Assembly (NCBI RefSeq): GCF_000739635.1
Contig: NZ_BATQ01000024.1
Location: 1 to 37,809 of the forward strand
DNA from: Verrucomicrobium sp. BvORR034
Lineage (GTDB): Bacteria > Verrucomicrobiota > Verrucomicrobiia > Verrucomicrobiales > Verrucomicrobiaceae
Length of the DNA: 37,809 bases
Reading direction: 5' to 3'
Positions 16,401 through 24,147 of the stretch are shown here, one piece after another. Numbering within the stretch: position 1 is the first letter of the stretch; each line of letters starts with the position of its first letter. The notes beneath the pieces were generated by a model. It searched no databases. It saw only the letters and a list, made by a program, of their open reading frames with translations, and was not told the origin of the DNA. A program made the position numbers and the translations under genes.

Positions 16401-19071
16401 GCGTCGGCGTCTGCATGATGCTACGGGAACAGGGGCGCTTCAGGGGCCCACAGGGGCACAGCCACAAGCGAGAGTCAACTGGGTGGCGAAATGGCCGGAC
16501 GTGATCGGCCGGGAGCGGGTGGTGGCCAACTGCGGAACCAACGGAGGAGCGGTGTTGAACCGTCCGGAAGTAGCACCTGAGCGATCTGAAACCGTGCTGG
16601 TGACGACCACGTTGTATAAGGATACTGGGGAATCCAACCGGAACATTGATCCGATGGGGCGTGAAACCCGGTGGGACAATGACAACGCCGGGCGCCGCGT
16701 GCGTGTCATCAAAAATTATGTGCCCGGATGTCCTGAGCAATCCCAGACCAGCGAGTATGCCTGGCATGCCAGCGGGCAACTTGAGCGCCTTACGCTCCTC
16801 AACGAGGTCACTGGCAACCAGGTGACGCGATGGATCTATGGAACAACCCTGGTGGACTCGGCCGTGGCAAACAACAATCTGCTGCGCGCGAAGATCTATC
16901 CTGAGTCCGATGACCGGCCTGCCCCGTTGAATGCCGGGCCGGACGGCATCTATGCCCGACTTGAGTACAGCTATGACAGGACCGGCCAGAGCGTTTCTTA
17001 CACTGATGCAGACGGGACGGTGCATGAGTACGTCTATGACAAACTGGGCCGGCTTCTCGACGACCAAGTGACTACCTTGGCGGCTCATCTGGACGGTGCG
17101 GTTCGCCGCATTGGGCAGACCTATGACCTGCGGAACCTGCCAGCCAAGGTGACCAGCTATGATGCGGCGAGCAGTGGCAGCGTGGTCAATGAGGTGGAGT
17201 TTGTTTACGATGCGTTTGGCAACCTCAAGGAGGACTGGCAGAGTCACTCGGGGGCGGTGAACGGCAGTACGCCCAAAGTGGGTTACACCCGGACCAACGG
17301 TGCCAACAATACTCTAAGACTTACCCGGCTGACCTACCCCAATGGCCGCACGCTGGATGCTCGTTATGGGGCGTTGCATCAGACCTCTTCTCACTTCAAT
17401 CGGGTGGAGGGGCTGACGTTGTCTGATGAATCAGGCGATATGGTGCAGTACTCCTATGCAGGGGTGGGCTGGCAGGTGGAAGCCATCTACAATGGTCCGT
17501 TTGGCGATGAGATTTCGCGTTTGACCTACAAGAAGCTGGTTGGAGAGCCCACAGGAGATGCAGGAGACATCTACAATGGCTACGACCGGTTTAATCGCAC
17601 TGTCGACATTCGCTGGCGCAAAGATGACGAGGATGTTGAACGTATCCAATACGGGTTCAATGCCAACTCGTGGCGCACTTGGCGTCGTCGCAATTTGTCC
17701 CAGTCCTGGGATCAGTACTTTGGTTATGACGGTTTGGGTCAGGTGACGCAGTCACAGCGCGGTGACCTCAACTTGAATCTCACTGCAGTGGGGGCGATCC
17801 CGCAGCAGGCGGAGCAGTGGCAGTACGATCCGACGGGCAACTGGCAGCGGTATCAGACCTTTACTGACGGCATTGGAGTGCTGGACCAACCGCGAGTGCA
17901 TGACCGAGGCAACCGGCTGATGCAGGTAGGTGATGAGGCTGGCGAGATCCGTGTGGACCGTGCGGGACGGATGTTGGAGTTGCCTCCAGACGGTGCCGGT
18001 GACTGGGCGCAGTCATTGCAGGTGAAGTGGGATGCCTGGAGCCGGATCGTTGAGGTTAAGCAGGCCGGGACGACCCTGGCGAAGTATGGGTACGACGGGC
18101 TGACCCGGCGGATCACGCGAGAGGTGGATGGGGTGGTGTGGCATTGCTATTACTCGGATCAGTGGCGGCCGCTTGAGGAGCGTGAGGATGAGGAGAGCGG
18201 CCCGACCATCCAGTACTACTGGGGCGCGCGACATCGAGACGATCTGGTGAGGCGAGATCGGGCCACAGTGAGCCCCGGAGACCTTGACGAGCGGCGCTAT
18301 GTGATGATGGACTACTATAGCCCTGCGGCGATTGCCGATGAGAACGGCACGGTGACTGAGCGTTTTGCGTTCAGTGCGTTCGGGGTGAGGCAGATCTTGA
18401 GTTCAACGTTCACCGATCGCCCGGAGAGCGAATGCGCGTGGGAGTTTGCCTTCCAGGGGCAGTTTGAAGATGCGGAAACCGGGTGGCTGGACTACGGTTA
18501 TCGCTATTACATTCCATGGTTGGGCAGATGGCCATGTAAGGATCCGATTGAAGAAGCAGATGGGCCAAACCTGTACGCCTTTGTTTCGAATCAGAGTGTT
18601 AACTCAGTGGACCACTATGGACTCAAAACGAAGTACGTGCCAGCAGGAGCGAAGTGCGAAAAAGCCACGGACGCAGGGAATAAGAGGTTGAACTGCGAGA
18701 CGACTCTTACTGATGGGTATTCTCCATCGGTTGACGAAGTTATAGCCAAAAGTACTGAGAGGACACCGTGGTGGGCTAAATGGGGCGTAAAAGCATGGAG
18801 ACAGGCGGTCGGCACGCTCTCCCAAGAAGGCCTTACTTCCTTGGGAAAACAATTCACGCTGTGGGGAAGAATAGTCGAGGAAACTTGTGTATGTCGTCTT
18901 GTCTGGTGGAAGCTTTACAATTATTGTTGTCGTTGGGAGCTTAATGAAAGTTCAAAACAATGGGCTAAACAGGATGAATTTTCAACAGGTGAAACGGGAT
19001 TGCTCGAGTCTGGAGACACTCCTGCAGCCCACCAAGCAAAGGTCGCAGAGGAATTTTGCAAAGGCTTCTAA
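13411..19071 (+). CDS. RHS/YD-repeat protein with unique C-terminal tip
   Basis: From GTG 13411 the protein is 1886 residues. The first part (TGALRLTSVDLASDAFGLPWG, then GWLVREQKYLV) matches N-terminal regions of secreted bacterial RHS proteins; YD repeats of the form Y-D-x-x-G-R/N-x follow from about residue 145 to 1600 (for example YDPAGRV-like, EYVYDKLGRL, YGYDGLTRR). The RHS core ends with GYRYYIPWLGRW, DPIEE (1711-1715), NLYAFVSN and DHYGL (to 1738). The remaining 148 residues are a tip domain with nine or so cysteines and many tryptophans (TPWWAKWG, RLVWWKLYNYCCRW); I recognise no toxin family in it. RHS shells usually encapsulate such toxins. GTG 13411 has no Shine-Dalgarno sequence and the frame stays open upstream to 13306, so the true 5' end is unclear. 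A lipoprotein gene, possibly immunity, follows 31 bp downstream. Confidence 0.88.
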   Translation: MCVNGLTDKPVQYATGALRLTSVDLASDAFGLPWGHTRSYTNLLSVPSGGVNGAGWLVREQKYLVFVDWTPGPTQPEEIAVVVGGGQSLWFVKTLSGGYEPQFGGLEQLAWDEALHEYVLTDSRGWRTTFFDHTTSAAAGLEGRLKQVIDPAGRVTNANYDSNALMTSFEQDQEGQKSGYYYTYTTAFGSPVISEVRLTLNGQNVRRAVFSYYGSGVPFGSTGDLQLSTVEEYDVGGAVWRAVRRQHYRYYKSGQPNGFEHGLKYVVGSGAYELMVAAGLNPLTASEAEVANFADNYFEYDSQRRVTVERVYGGRETTSLAYVANPTDPGAEEVNVWATQTTEVRPDGNEVRVYTNKAGQVLVKILEETATGNTWSEYWEYDEGFRLLLQASPSAVESVTEPSGGSTDLIVVLRENEGLLEVWEYYADSDPETGAVEGRLYRRGVQKGSEGAVETNLKLQYTTQTVGGTSINPVAAKLVYPVLGAPDEEASKTAYGYTWYLDGLGMPTFQILQQTTTLPEVSEAQNGTGESYVEKTVYDVFGQPVWLMNGRGVITFKAYEEATGALRQVIQDVDTTRVTGVPSGWETLPGFGLHLVTDYISDSLGRVVQERGPWHEVQIDLKDTSATPVRRVKYTVYNDVAHEVRRAQGYMTGQGVTPDLQVVGGVSLTRMDANDQVTDEIVSSRTCGCGSLSNSETLPQEKWSRWTHLMYDAWGRSAGTRVYHSIPASGEGEMEANYLETSVSYDIMGRINRTVDATQTIDRQVFDVRGLVVESWVGTNDAGATGGDPAGGGAGGNNMRQTTANQYDNGLDGGDGNLTELTVKVDADAGHDRITTFEYDYRNRQTTATASDGTTVFISASTYDNLDKPLQTTRYHTSVASGNRTAQSRVVYDAMGQIYRDEKDGVDLATGDVTQTLVAQSWYDGANNLIKASQQGQNSFTKTAYDGLNRITATYIACVPGTIGVPSGDTNDLSADTVLEQSETVYDAGGNAIVRTERRRLHDATGTGALQGPTGAQPQARVNWVAKWPDVIGRERVVANCGTNGGAVLNRPEVAPERSETVLVTTTLYKDTGESNRNIDPMGRETRWDNDNAGRRVRVIKNYVPGCPEQSQTSEYAWHASGQLERLTLLNEVTGNQVTRWIYGTTLVDSAVANNNLLRAKIYPESDDRPAPLNAGPDGIYARLEYSYDRTGQSVSYTDADGTVHEYVYDKLGRLLDDQVTTLAAHLDGAVRRIGQTYDLRNLPAKVTSYDAASSGSVVNEVEFVYDAFGNLKEDWQSHSGAVNGSTPKVGYTRTNGANNTLRLTRLTYPNGRTLDARYGALHQTSSHFNRVEGLTLSDESGDMVQYSYAGVGWQVEAIYNGPFGDEISRLTYKKLVGEPTGDAGDIYNGYDRFNRTVDIRWRKDDEDVERIQYGFNANSWRTWRRRNLSQSWDQYFGYDGLGQVTQSQRGDLNLNLTAVGAIPQQAEQWQYDPTGNWQRYQTFTDGIGVLDQPRVHDRGNRLMQVGDEAGEIRVDRAGRMLELPPDGAGDWAQSLQVKWDAWSRIVEVKQAGTTLAKYGYDGLTRRITREVDGVVWHCYYSDQWRPLEEREDEESGPTIQYYWGARHRDDLVRRDRATVSPGDLDERRYVMMDYYSPAAIADENGTVTERFAFSAFGVRQILSSTFTDRPESECAWEFAFQGQFEDAETGWLDYGYRYYIPWLGRWPCKDPIEEADGPNLYAFVSNQSVNSVDHYGLKTKYVPAGAKCEKATDAGNKRLNCETTLTDGYSPSVDEVIAKSTERTPWWAKWGVKAWRQAVGTLSQEGLTSLGKQFTLWGRIVEETCVCRLVWWKLYNYCCRWELNESSKQWAKQDEFSTGETGLLESGDTPAAHQAKVAEEFCKGF

Positions 19072-19102
19072 CAACATTAATGTTCTCCTGAGGGTGATTA
19101 TC

Positions 19103-19630
19103 ATGGCTTCAAAATTATTTGCATCGAAAATAATTATTTTCAGTCTTTTTACTGCATGCAGTTTCTCTGCTGGGTGCAGATCGTCGAATAAAGAGGTGCC
19201 AGATGGCGAAAGCATTGGAACCTCAAGGGCTGCCAAAGATGGTAGAGTAGGGTATTTACTGGCAAGGCAGCTTTCCCATCAGACCGGTTTGTATAATACT
19301 TTTATCAAGAAGCAAATGGCGGATGATGCGGACACATTTGGCCCCTTTGTGGTCTTTAATAATGAGTATCAAGTTAATTTGTGCAGGGCGATCTATCTGC
19401 GAAATAGCAAGAGTATTTCTGATGGCGAGCGCTATCAGCTAGACTCGATGTTGTCTAGTGCAAAAAAGACATTCAAAGAGCGCCCATTGCGAGTGTACTA
19501 CGCTAATAGGGAAGGGTGGGATTTTGGGGAGTATGAACCAATATTGCCGAGATACAATAATCCATTTGAATTACTTGTTTCTTACTTCGGTGCCGAATTG
19601 GTTTTGCCACATGAAGCGATAAAGAAATAG
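19103..19630 (+). CDS. Lipoprotein, candidate immunity protein for RHS tip
   Basis: The protein is 175 residues from ATG 19103. This start is preferred to the longer frame from 18887 (which overlaps the RHS gene) because AGGGTG lies 7 nt upstream and the product then begins with a lipoprotein signal: MASKLFASK, a hydrophobic core, and the lipobox FSAGC with Cys25. The mature part is polar, with LARQLSHQTGLYNTFIKKQ, FGPFVVFNNEYQVNLC and a C-terminal PFELLVSYFGAEL; I recognise no domain. It begins 31 bp after the RHS stop on the same strand. Immunity genes normally sit just downstream of the toxin tip, and a lipoprotein would suit a toxin acting in the periplasm or on the membrane. Base composition here is more AT-rich than in the RHS gene, as is usual for exchangeable tips and immunity genes. 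Confidence 0.7.
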   Translation: MASKLFASKIIIFSLFTACSFSAGCRSSNKEVPDGESIGTSRAAKDGRVGYLLARQLSHQTGLYNTFIKKQMADDADTFGPFVVFNNEYQVNLCRAIYLRNSKSISDGERYQLDSMLSSAKKTFKERPLRVYYANREGWDFGEYEPILPRYNNPFELLVSYFGAELVLPHEAIKK

Positions 19631-19873
19631 ACTGTCCCACTTATCATTCTGCGCGATCCTCAGGGGATCAAGAGGGTTGCCTGATGCTCGGATTGGTGTG
19701 GCAATCATCATGTGCAAATCTGCCTTAATAGTGATATTGGCTTGGCCTAGACAGGATAAATTCTGCTCTAGGTCTGACCTTGTATAGCGTAGAGCCTCGC
19801 AGGATTGAATTGTGCGCGGTCATGAATGGAAGTGTCCGTCGATTTAGTGATCCCGTCTACCCGTTTCACATCT

Positions 19874-20275
19874 ATGAACTATTCCGATTCTGAGGAAAAG
19901 TACTTTCGATCTGCCCACTTGGGATCAGGCTGGTTTAAAGTGCTGGTTGCACTGCTTCCGATGCTGACATTTGTGGTGCTCTTCAGTTGGCCGCCAACCA
20001 TAGTCTGGATAGTCGCGACAGTCCTCGTGATTATCGGCTCATTTCAGATTTATAAAACAACCAATGATAAGCCCATCCGCGGCGCTGCGTTCAAGTTGCT
20101 GTTCGCAATATCTTGCGTTGAGGTATTGATTTTCTCGATTGGAACTCTCATTCATGTGAGAAACGTCCAATATGGCTTAAGGCAGATGGGGGGGAAGTGG
20201 CTAGGTTGCTGTGTTTGCAAGTTTATGGAGAAAGTTATGCGGAAGCTGAAATGCACTGTGGGTGTTGAGGAGTGA
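19874..20275 (+). CDS. Small membrane protein, unknown
   Basis: The protein is 133 residues from ATG 19874; an in-frame ATG at 19826 would add 16 residues of no evident character. Three hydrophobic segments are visible: about residues 20-42 (KVLVALLPMLTFVVLFSW), 44-60 (IVWIVATVLVIIGSF) and 73-94 (AAFKLLFAISCVEVLIFSIG). A basic, Cys-containing C-terminus follows (CCVCKFMEKVMRKLKC). I recognise no family. It lies 243 bp after the lipoprotein gene and before the IS66-interrupted gene. It could be a second immunity-type membrane protein for the RHS system, or unrelated. No good ribosome binding site is visible, so the start is uncertain. Confidence 0.55.
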   Translation: MNYSDSEEKYFRSAHLGSGWFKVLVALLPMLTFVVLFSWPPTIVWIVATVLVIIGSFQIYKTTNDKPIRGAAFKLLFAISCVEVLIFSIGTLIHVRNVQYGLRQMGGKWLGCCVCKFMEKVMRKLKCTVGVEE

Positions 20276-20378
20276 GGGGTTGTGCAACGAGGAGGGGAGC
20301 CTCAAATTTTTTTCAAAACATAAAGAGTAGCCGCCGAGTAAAGCGAGATAGAGATTTAGTGGCAAAGAAGATGAATTC

Positions 20379-20590
20379 ATGAATGTCACGTATTCGAAAA
20401 GTGGTCTGTGCCAGAACGGTGTGATTCCTTATGCTGTATTGTTGCCGTTTGACGCTCAAGGGGTTGCCGTTCAGGCGGCGAAATCTTACTCAGCTCATCA
20501 CGGCTACAGCCTGAAGCAGTGTGCCGCATCTCGAACGGTGACAGAAGAGTGGGTGGCTTGTGATGAAGTTGCAAAACTTCTAGATGAATT
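20379..20590 (+). pseudogene. 5' fragment of IS66-split glycosyltransferase gene
   Basis: Starting with ATG 20379, 70 complete codons plus two bases lie before the IS66 element; the element's own first bases then add Leu and a TAA stop at 20592-20594. The fragment reads as the start of a GT-A domain: VIPYAVLLPFDAQ, then AKSYSAHHGYSLKQ (compare the Ya-x-x-hGY motif of GMA12/MNN10-like galactosyl/mannosyltransferases), then CDEVAKLLDE. Removing the IS and one target duplication joins this frame exactly to the frame at 23059-24133, giving 428 codons. The fragment alone cannot be functional. Confidence 0.75.
20583..20590. repeat. Target site duplication of IS66, left copy
   Basis: GATGAATT immediately precedes the left inverted repeat and is repeated exactly at 23051-23058. 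Eight base pairs is the usual duplication length for IS66 elements. Confidence 0.93.
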
Positions 20591-20611
20591 GTAAGCGTCA
20601 CCGATAGCGCC
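20591..20611 (+). repeat. IS66 left inverted repeat
   Basis: The left end begins GTAAGCG and matches the reverse complement of 23030-23050 at 17 of 21 positions. The TAA within it provides the premature stop of the interrupted gene. Confidence 0.9.
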
Positions 20612-20654
20612 ATCGGATCGTAGTGGCATCAGAGACGTCGAGGTCTGTAAAAGT

Positions 20655-21029
20655 ATGACGTCTATGAATACGACGTCATTGGTATTGAAACAAGACAGGC
20701 GGGGGCGCGTGCGTACCCCGGCGGCACGACGAGAGGAACTTCTGGCCGAGTTTGCGCGCAGCGGTCTGAGCGGGGCTCGATTTGCGGCCATGGTCGGCGT
20801 GCACTACCAAACATTCATGGGGTGGGTGCACCAGCAACGCCAGGGTACCGAGCCTCGACTCTCGCCAGCAGCGGATCGCCCCCGCTTTGCCGAGGCCGTC
20901 GTGGCTGCGCCTTCGCCCCGGCACCCCGTGATCATCGAGTTGGCCGCAGGTGTCAAGCTGGAACTCCATCACGCCGGGCAGGTGCCTCTGGCGTGTGAAC
21001 TGCTCAAAGCCCTCGCCGGCCCATGCTGA
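20655..21029 (+). CDS. tnpA: IS66 accessory protein TnpA
   Basis: This 124-residue protein has the helix-turn-helix region expected of the first IS66 gene: RREELLAEFARSGLSGARFA followed by VGVHYQTFMGWVHQ (about residues 26-58), then a linker and a C-terminal IELAAGVKLEL strand segment ending in LLKAL. It probably binds DNA at the element ends. ATGs at 20655 and 20664 are both possible starts. Its 3' end overlaps the tnpB start by 7 bp, suggesting coupled translation. Confidence 0.9.
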   Translation: MTSMNTTSLVLKQDRRGRVRTPAARREELLAEFARSGLSGARFAAMVGVHYQTFMGWVHQQRQGTEPRLSPAADRPRFAEAVVAAPSPRHPVIIELAAGVKLELHHAGQVPLACELLKALAGPC

Positions 21030-21376
21030 GCTTTACCGGCAGTTTGAAGGTCTTCGTGGCCCTGGAACCTTGTGATATGCGCAAGGGTTTTGAAGGTCTC
21101 ACGGGCTTGGTGGCGGAGAAGCTCAAGGAGGATCTGCGCAGCGGGGCGCTCTTTGTCTTTAGCAACAAGCGGCATACCCGGCTCAAAGTGCTCTACTTTG
21201 ACACCACCGGCCTTTGGCTGATGACCAAGCGGCTGGAGCAGGGCACCTTCTCCTGGCCCAGGAGCAGCGAGATCCAGAGTGCGAAAATGCAACTGACTCC
21301 GGAGGCTCTGACCCTGCTGACAGACGGGATCGATTTGAAGGGTGCCAGGATGCGCCCATGGTATCAGCGGGACTGA
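21023..21376 (+). CDS. tnpB: IS66 accessory protein TnpB
   Basis: This 117-residue protein is the second IS66 gene (IS66 Orf2-like). Family hallmarks are clear: VFVALEPCDMRKGFEGL near residue 10, GALFVFSNKRHTRLKVLYFD near 41, GLWLMTKRLEQGTFSWP, and a C-terminal LLTDGIDLKGARM. It is required for transposition in characterised IS66 elements, but its biochemical role is not known. It overlaps tnpA by 7 bp and ends 73 bp before tnpC. Confidence 0.95.
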   Translation: MLSFTGSLKVFVALEPCDMRKGFEGLTGLVAEKLKEDLRSGALFVFSNKRHTRLKVLYFDTTGLWLMTKRLEQGTFSWPRSSEIQSAKMQLTPEALTLLTDGIDLKGARMRPWYQRD

Positions 21377-21449
21377 AATTTTACCATCAACAGGTCATCT
21401 TTAAGGTGGCCTTTTGCGGTTCTGGGTGCTAACATCGCGTCATTGATCC

Positions 21450-23030
21450 ATGACGCCTTTGGAAGTCCAGCTCACCGAAGAAGTGAAGGCTTTGCGCGAA
21501 GAGAACAAGCTGTTGCGCGAGAAGGTGGATCTGCTCATCAAGCGGCTCTTTGGGCGCAGCAGTGAGAAGCTGGATGAGGACCAGTTGATGCTCCTCCTGC
21601 AAGGCGATGATGGGCCAAAAAAAGAACCAGCCTCCTGCGCAAACTCCGGCGCCCTGGAGGCTGAGATCAAGAAGCGAGCTCAAGCAGACAAGGTGCCGGC
21701 GCCACGCCCCCCACGGGAAGCACGCGTGCCGGAGCACCTTCCCGCCGTTGATGTGTTGATCGAACCTGAAGAGGTCAAAGCGGATCCCCCGGCCTGGCGG
21801 TGCATCGGTGAAGAGATCACCGTGCAGCTTGATTACAGCCCGGCGCGTTACTTTCGCCGCCGCATCATCCGCAAAAAGTATGTGAAACGCGATGAGCCCC
21901 ACCAGGCGCCCATCCTCGCCGAGTTGCCGATCTTGCAGGAGCGCAGCATTGCTGGTCCGGGACTGTTGGCCCACATCATCGTGAGCAAATACTGCGATCA
22001 TCTGCCGTTGTATCGCCAGGAACAGATCGCTCTGCTGCGGCATGACCTGGGGATCCCCCGGCAAAGCATGGCGCGTTACCTGTTGGCCGCCAGTCAATGG
22101 CTCGAACCCCTCTACCGTGGCATCTGCACCGGCGTGATGGCAGGTGGCTACCTGCAGGGGGATGAGACGATGATCGAGTATCTGGAACCCGGCAACGGCG
22201 AGACCAGGCGAGGTTACTTCTGGGCCTTTAAAAAGCCTGGAGGTGATGCCTTCTTCGTCTGGCAGACCAGCCGTGCGGCTGCGTGCCTGCAGCAGATCAT
22301 CCCCGCGGACTTCAGCGGCACGCTGCAATGCGATGGGTACGGGGCGTATCCCGCCTTTGCCCGAATCCACGAAGGCGAGATCGTGCTGGCCGCCTGCTGG
22401 GCCCATGCGCGACGCAAGTTCGTGGAAGCCAGCGCGGCGGCCAAAACCCACACGGGGTTCATCCTGCTACAGATCCAGCATCTTTACCGGATAGAAGCGA
22501 GGCTGCGCCAGAGGAAGGCGGGTCCACGTTTGCGGCAGGCCGTGCGAAGCGCGGAGAGCCGGGTCATTGTGGAGCGCATCGGCAAGGCCCTTGTCTTGAT
22601 GAGGGGCATGGCCCGTTACACGCCGCAAAGTGCGCTGAGCAAAGCCATCGACTATACGTTAACTTTGTGGCCCATGCTGCAGGTGTATTTGGAGGATGGC
22701 CGGGTGGAGATCGACAACAACCTGGTCGAAAATGCCATCCGTCCCACCGCCATCGGCAAGAAGAACTGGCTGTTCATCGGCGAAGCCGAGGCTGGCCAGC
22801 GCAGTGCGATCTTTTACACGGTGATCGAAGCCTGCCGCCGTCGTGGGATAGACCCCTTTGAATATCTGCGCGATGTGTTTACCCGGATGCCCGCCATGAA
22901 GGTCTCCGAGTACGAGCAACTGCTACCGGATGCCTGGGCGAAAGAACGCGACAGGGCGATCACAGTCCTGCCGATGCGCCCAGCCAGCCGGGAGATCTCC
23001 GGCGAGGCGCAAGTCAAGCGTTTGGCGTAG
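21450..23030 (+). CDS. tnpC: IS66 transposase TnpC
   Basis: This 526-residue DDE transposase begins with the IS66 leucine-rich coiled coil (VKALREENKLLREKVDLLIKR, residues 13-32). Likely catalytic residues are Asp238 (YLQGDETMIEY), Asp295 (LQCDGYGAYPAF) and Glu427 (IDNNLVENAIRP), followed by GKKNWLFIG. The middle keeps GPGLLAHIIVSKYCDHLPLYRQE, usual for the family. The CxxC zinc-finger that many IS66 transposases have before residue 130 is absent here, only Cys118 remaining, so this is a finger-less variant. The stop codon touches the right inverted repeat. The reading frame is intact. Confidence 0.95.
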   Translation: MTPLEVQLTEEVKALREENKLLREKVDLLIKRLFGRSSEKLDEDQLMLLLQGDDGPKKEPASCANSGALEAEIKKRAQADKVPAPRPPREARVPEHLPAVDVLIEPEEVKADPPAWRCIGEEITVQLDYSPARYFRRRIIRKKYVKRDEPHQAPILAELPILQERSIAGPGLLAHIIVSKYCDHLPLYRQEQIALLRHDLGIPRQSMARYLLAASQWLEPLYRGICTGVMAGGYLQGDETMIEYLEPGNGETRRGYFWAFKKPGGDAFFVWQTSRAAACLQQIIPADFSGTLQCDGYGAYPAFARIHEGEIVLAACWAHARRKFVEASAAAKTHTGFILLQIQHLYRIEARLRQRKAGPRLRQAVRSAESRVIVERIGKALVLMRGMARYTPQSALSKAIDYTLTLWPMLQVYLEDGRVEIDNNLVENAIRPTAIGKKNWLFIGEAEAGQRSAIFYTVIEACRRRGIDPFEYLRDVFTRMPAMKVSEYEQLLPDAWAKERDRAITVLPMRPASREISGEAQVKRLA

Positions 23031-23050
23031 GCACTAACGGTACCGCTTAC
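23030..23050 (-). repeat. IS66 right inverted repeat
   Basis: Read on the minus strand it begins GTAAGCG and pairs with the left end at 17 of 21 positions. It ends exactly at the second GATGAATT. Confidence 0.9.
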
Positions 23051-23058
23051 GATGAATT
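23051..23058. repeat. Target site duplication of IS66, right copy
   Basis: This is an exact copy of GATGAATT at 20583-20590, directly abutting the right inverted repeat. In the uninterrupted gene its codons would read GAT GAA TT(T). Confidence 0.93.
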
Positions 23059-23062
23059 TGAG

Positions 23063-24133
23063 ATGGTGCTATGGCTGCCTCGAAACGTTACAATCACCAA
23101 CTATGGAGTGTCGCTGTCTTCGCATGCTTCGGATCATCCGTGCACTCCAATCATTCTTCTATTTGCGAATGCGCTTTCCTGTGAAATTTGCAGGGCGCAT
23201 GGCATGTTTGATGCCGGGATGCTTGTGAAGAGAAGTGAGCCCGTGATGAGGCTGTTTCAAGCGATACTCGGCCGCACAAGCTGGCAGAAAGTTGCTGGTG
23301 GAGTTGATAAGGCAATAGACGAAGTTCTCAAGGTTGATGCTTCCCTGAGGGATCTATTGCCGTGGCTTTGGACGCCACGGCCAAAAACGATCCGCAGTTC
23401 TGTCGGTGATGCGAGAAAGTTGGAAAGCAAGCCGGTTGTCGGCTGGCAATGCGGTGATTTCATCGCGGCTTTTGAACGGCGGGAGGCAAATGAACAAAAC
23501 GCCGACCCAATCGACCTTAGTGAGGTTGTTTCGGACCATGGCATCTCCTGGAGTCGAAAGGGGCTTGCAAACCGAATTGGACCCATGGCCACCGACAAAC
23601 GGCATATCGGTTGGATGCGGACCCTGCTACTCTCAAGAAAATGGAGGGCGAGCCTTGAGGTTGGTTGTCTAGGGGGAGCATCCTCCGTTGCCTTTGTTGA
23701 CGCCGTCAATGAACGAGCGCTGATGCATGCGCACTTTTGTGATAAACGATTTACGCGAGAGTTTCATCAAGTGGCTCAGAAATGTTGGGGCGCATATACT
23801 CTTCATGAAGAAGACAGCTACGAGTGTCTGTCTCGGTTCAGCAAGCATGAGCTGGAGTTCGTTTACGTGGATGGCGATCACTCGATCGAAACTTTGCAAC
23901 GGGAGTATCATCAACTTGCAAGGTTGAAACCTGCGGTGGTTGCCGCCCATGATGTGGTGGGAGACGACGGTCCGGGGTACTTGATGGTGCAGCTTCAAAG
24001 AGACGGCTATTTTTGCCTGGTTGACTGCAAACGTCGCAAGGGAGAGGGGACACACCGAGGATTCCTGATTGCCTGTCGCGACTATGATGATTACCAACTC
24101 GCGCTTGAGGCATATCGTCGGCACATTTGGTAA
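23063..24133 (+). CDS. 3' part of split glycosyltransferase-methyltransferase gene
   Basis: The frame opens right after the IS66 duplication; ATG 23063 is available for re-initiation and gives 356 residues. Residues 1-140 continue a GMA12/MNN10-like glycosyltransferase: VLWLPRNVTITN stands where WLDADxxIxN is expected, FDAGMLVKRSEPVMRL where the N-S/A-G-x-FLVRNSEW motif is expected, and GWQCGDFIAAF recalls the GDFIVHFAG end. Residues 185-345 are a class I SAM methyltransferase of the Methyltransf_24 type: motif I LEVGCLGG at 198-205 and VYVDGDHS at 267-274. The methyltransferase half is complete and might still be made. Its stop at 24133 falls just before the next gene's ATG at 24148. Sugar transfer is probably lost; the missing DxD suggests the domain may have been catalytically odd even before insertion. 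Confidence 0.75.
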   Translation: MVLWLPRNVTITNYGVSLSSHASDHPCTPIILLFANALSCEICRAHGMFDAGMLVKRSEPVMRLFQAILGRTSWQKVAGGVDKAIDEVLKVDASLRDLLPWLWTPRPKTIRSSVGDARKLESKPVVGWQCGDFIAAFERREANEQNADPIDLSEVVSDHGISWSRKGLANRIGPMATDKRHIGWMRTLLLSRKWRASLEVGCLGGASSVAFVDAVNERALMHAHFCDKRFTREFHQVAQKCWGAYTLHEEDSYECLSRFSKHELEFVYVDGDHSIETLQREYHQLARLKPAVVAAHDVVGDDGPGYLMVQLQRDGYFCLVDCKRRKGEGTHRGFLIACRDYDDYQLALEAYRRHIW

Positions 24134-24147
24134 AATTCTTTCAAAAT

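Larger units (their letters stand above)
20591..23050 (+). mobile_element. Complete IS66-family insertion sequence (2460 bp)
   Basis: The element has all three IS66 genes in order (accessory tnpA, accessory tnpB, transposase tnpC), imperfect terminal inverted repeats beginning GTAAGCG, and an 8-bp direct duplication outside both ends. All reading frames are intact, so it looks recent and possibly active. It has inserted into a glycosyltransferase-methyltransferase gene. Confidence 0.95.

Noticed and set aside
16327-17247. 306-codon minus-strand frame inside the RHS gene
   Set aside because: It is antisense to YD repeats with no start signal or recognisable protein features.
18887-19102. Longer N-terminus of the candidate immunity protein overlapping RHS
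   Set aside because: The lipoprotein signal and a ribosome binding site point to ATG 19103; the extension would bury the signal peptide.
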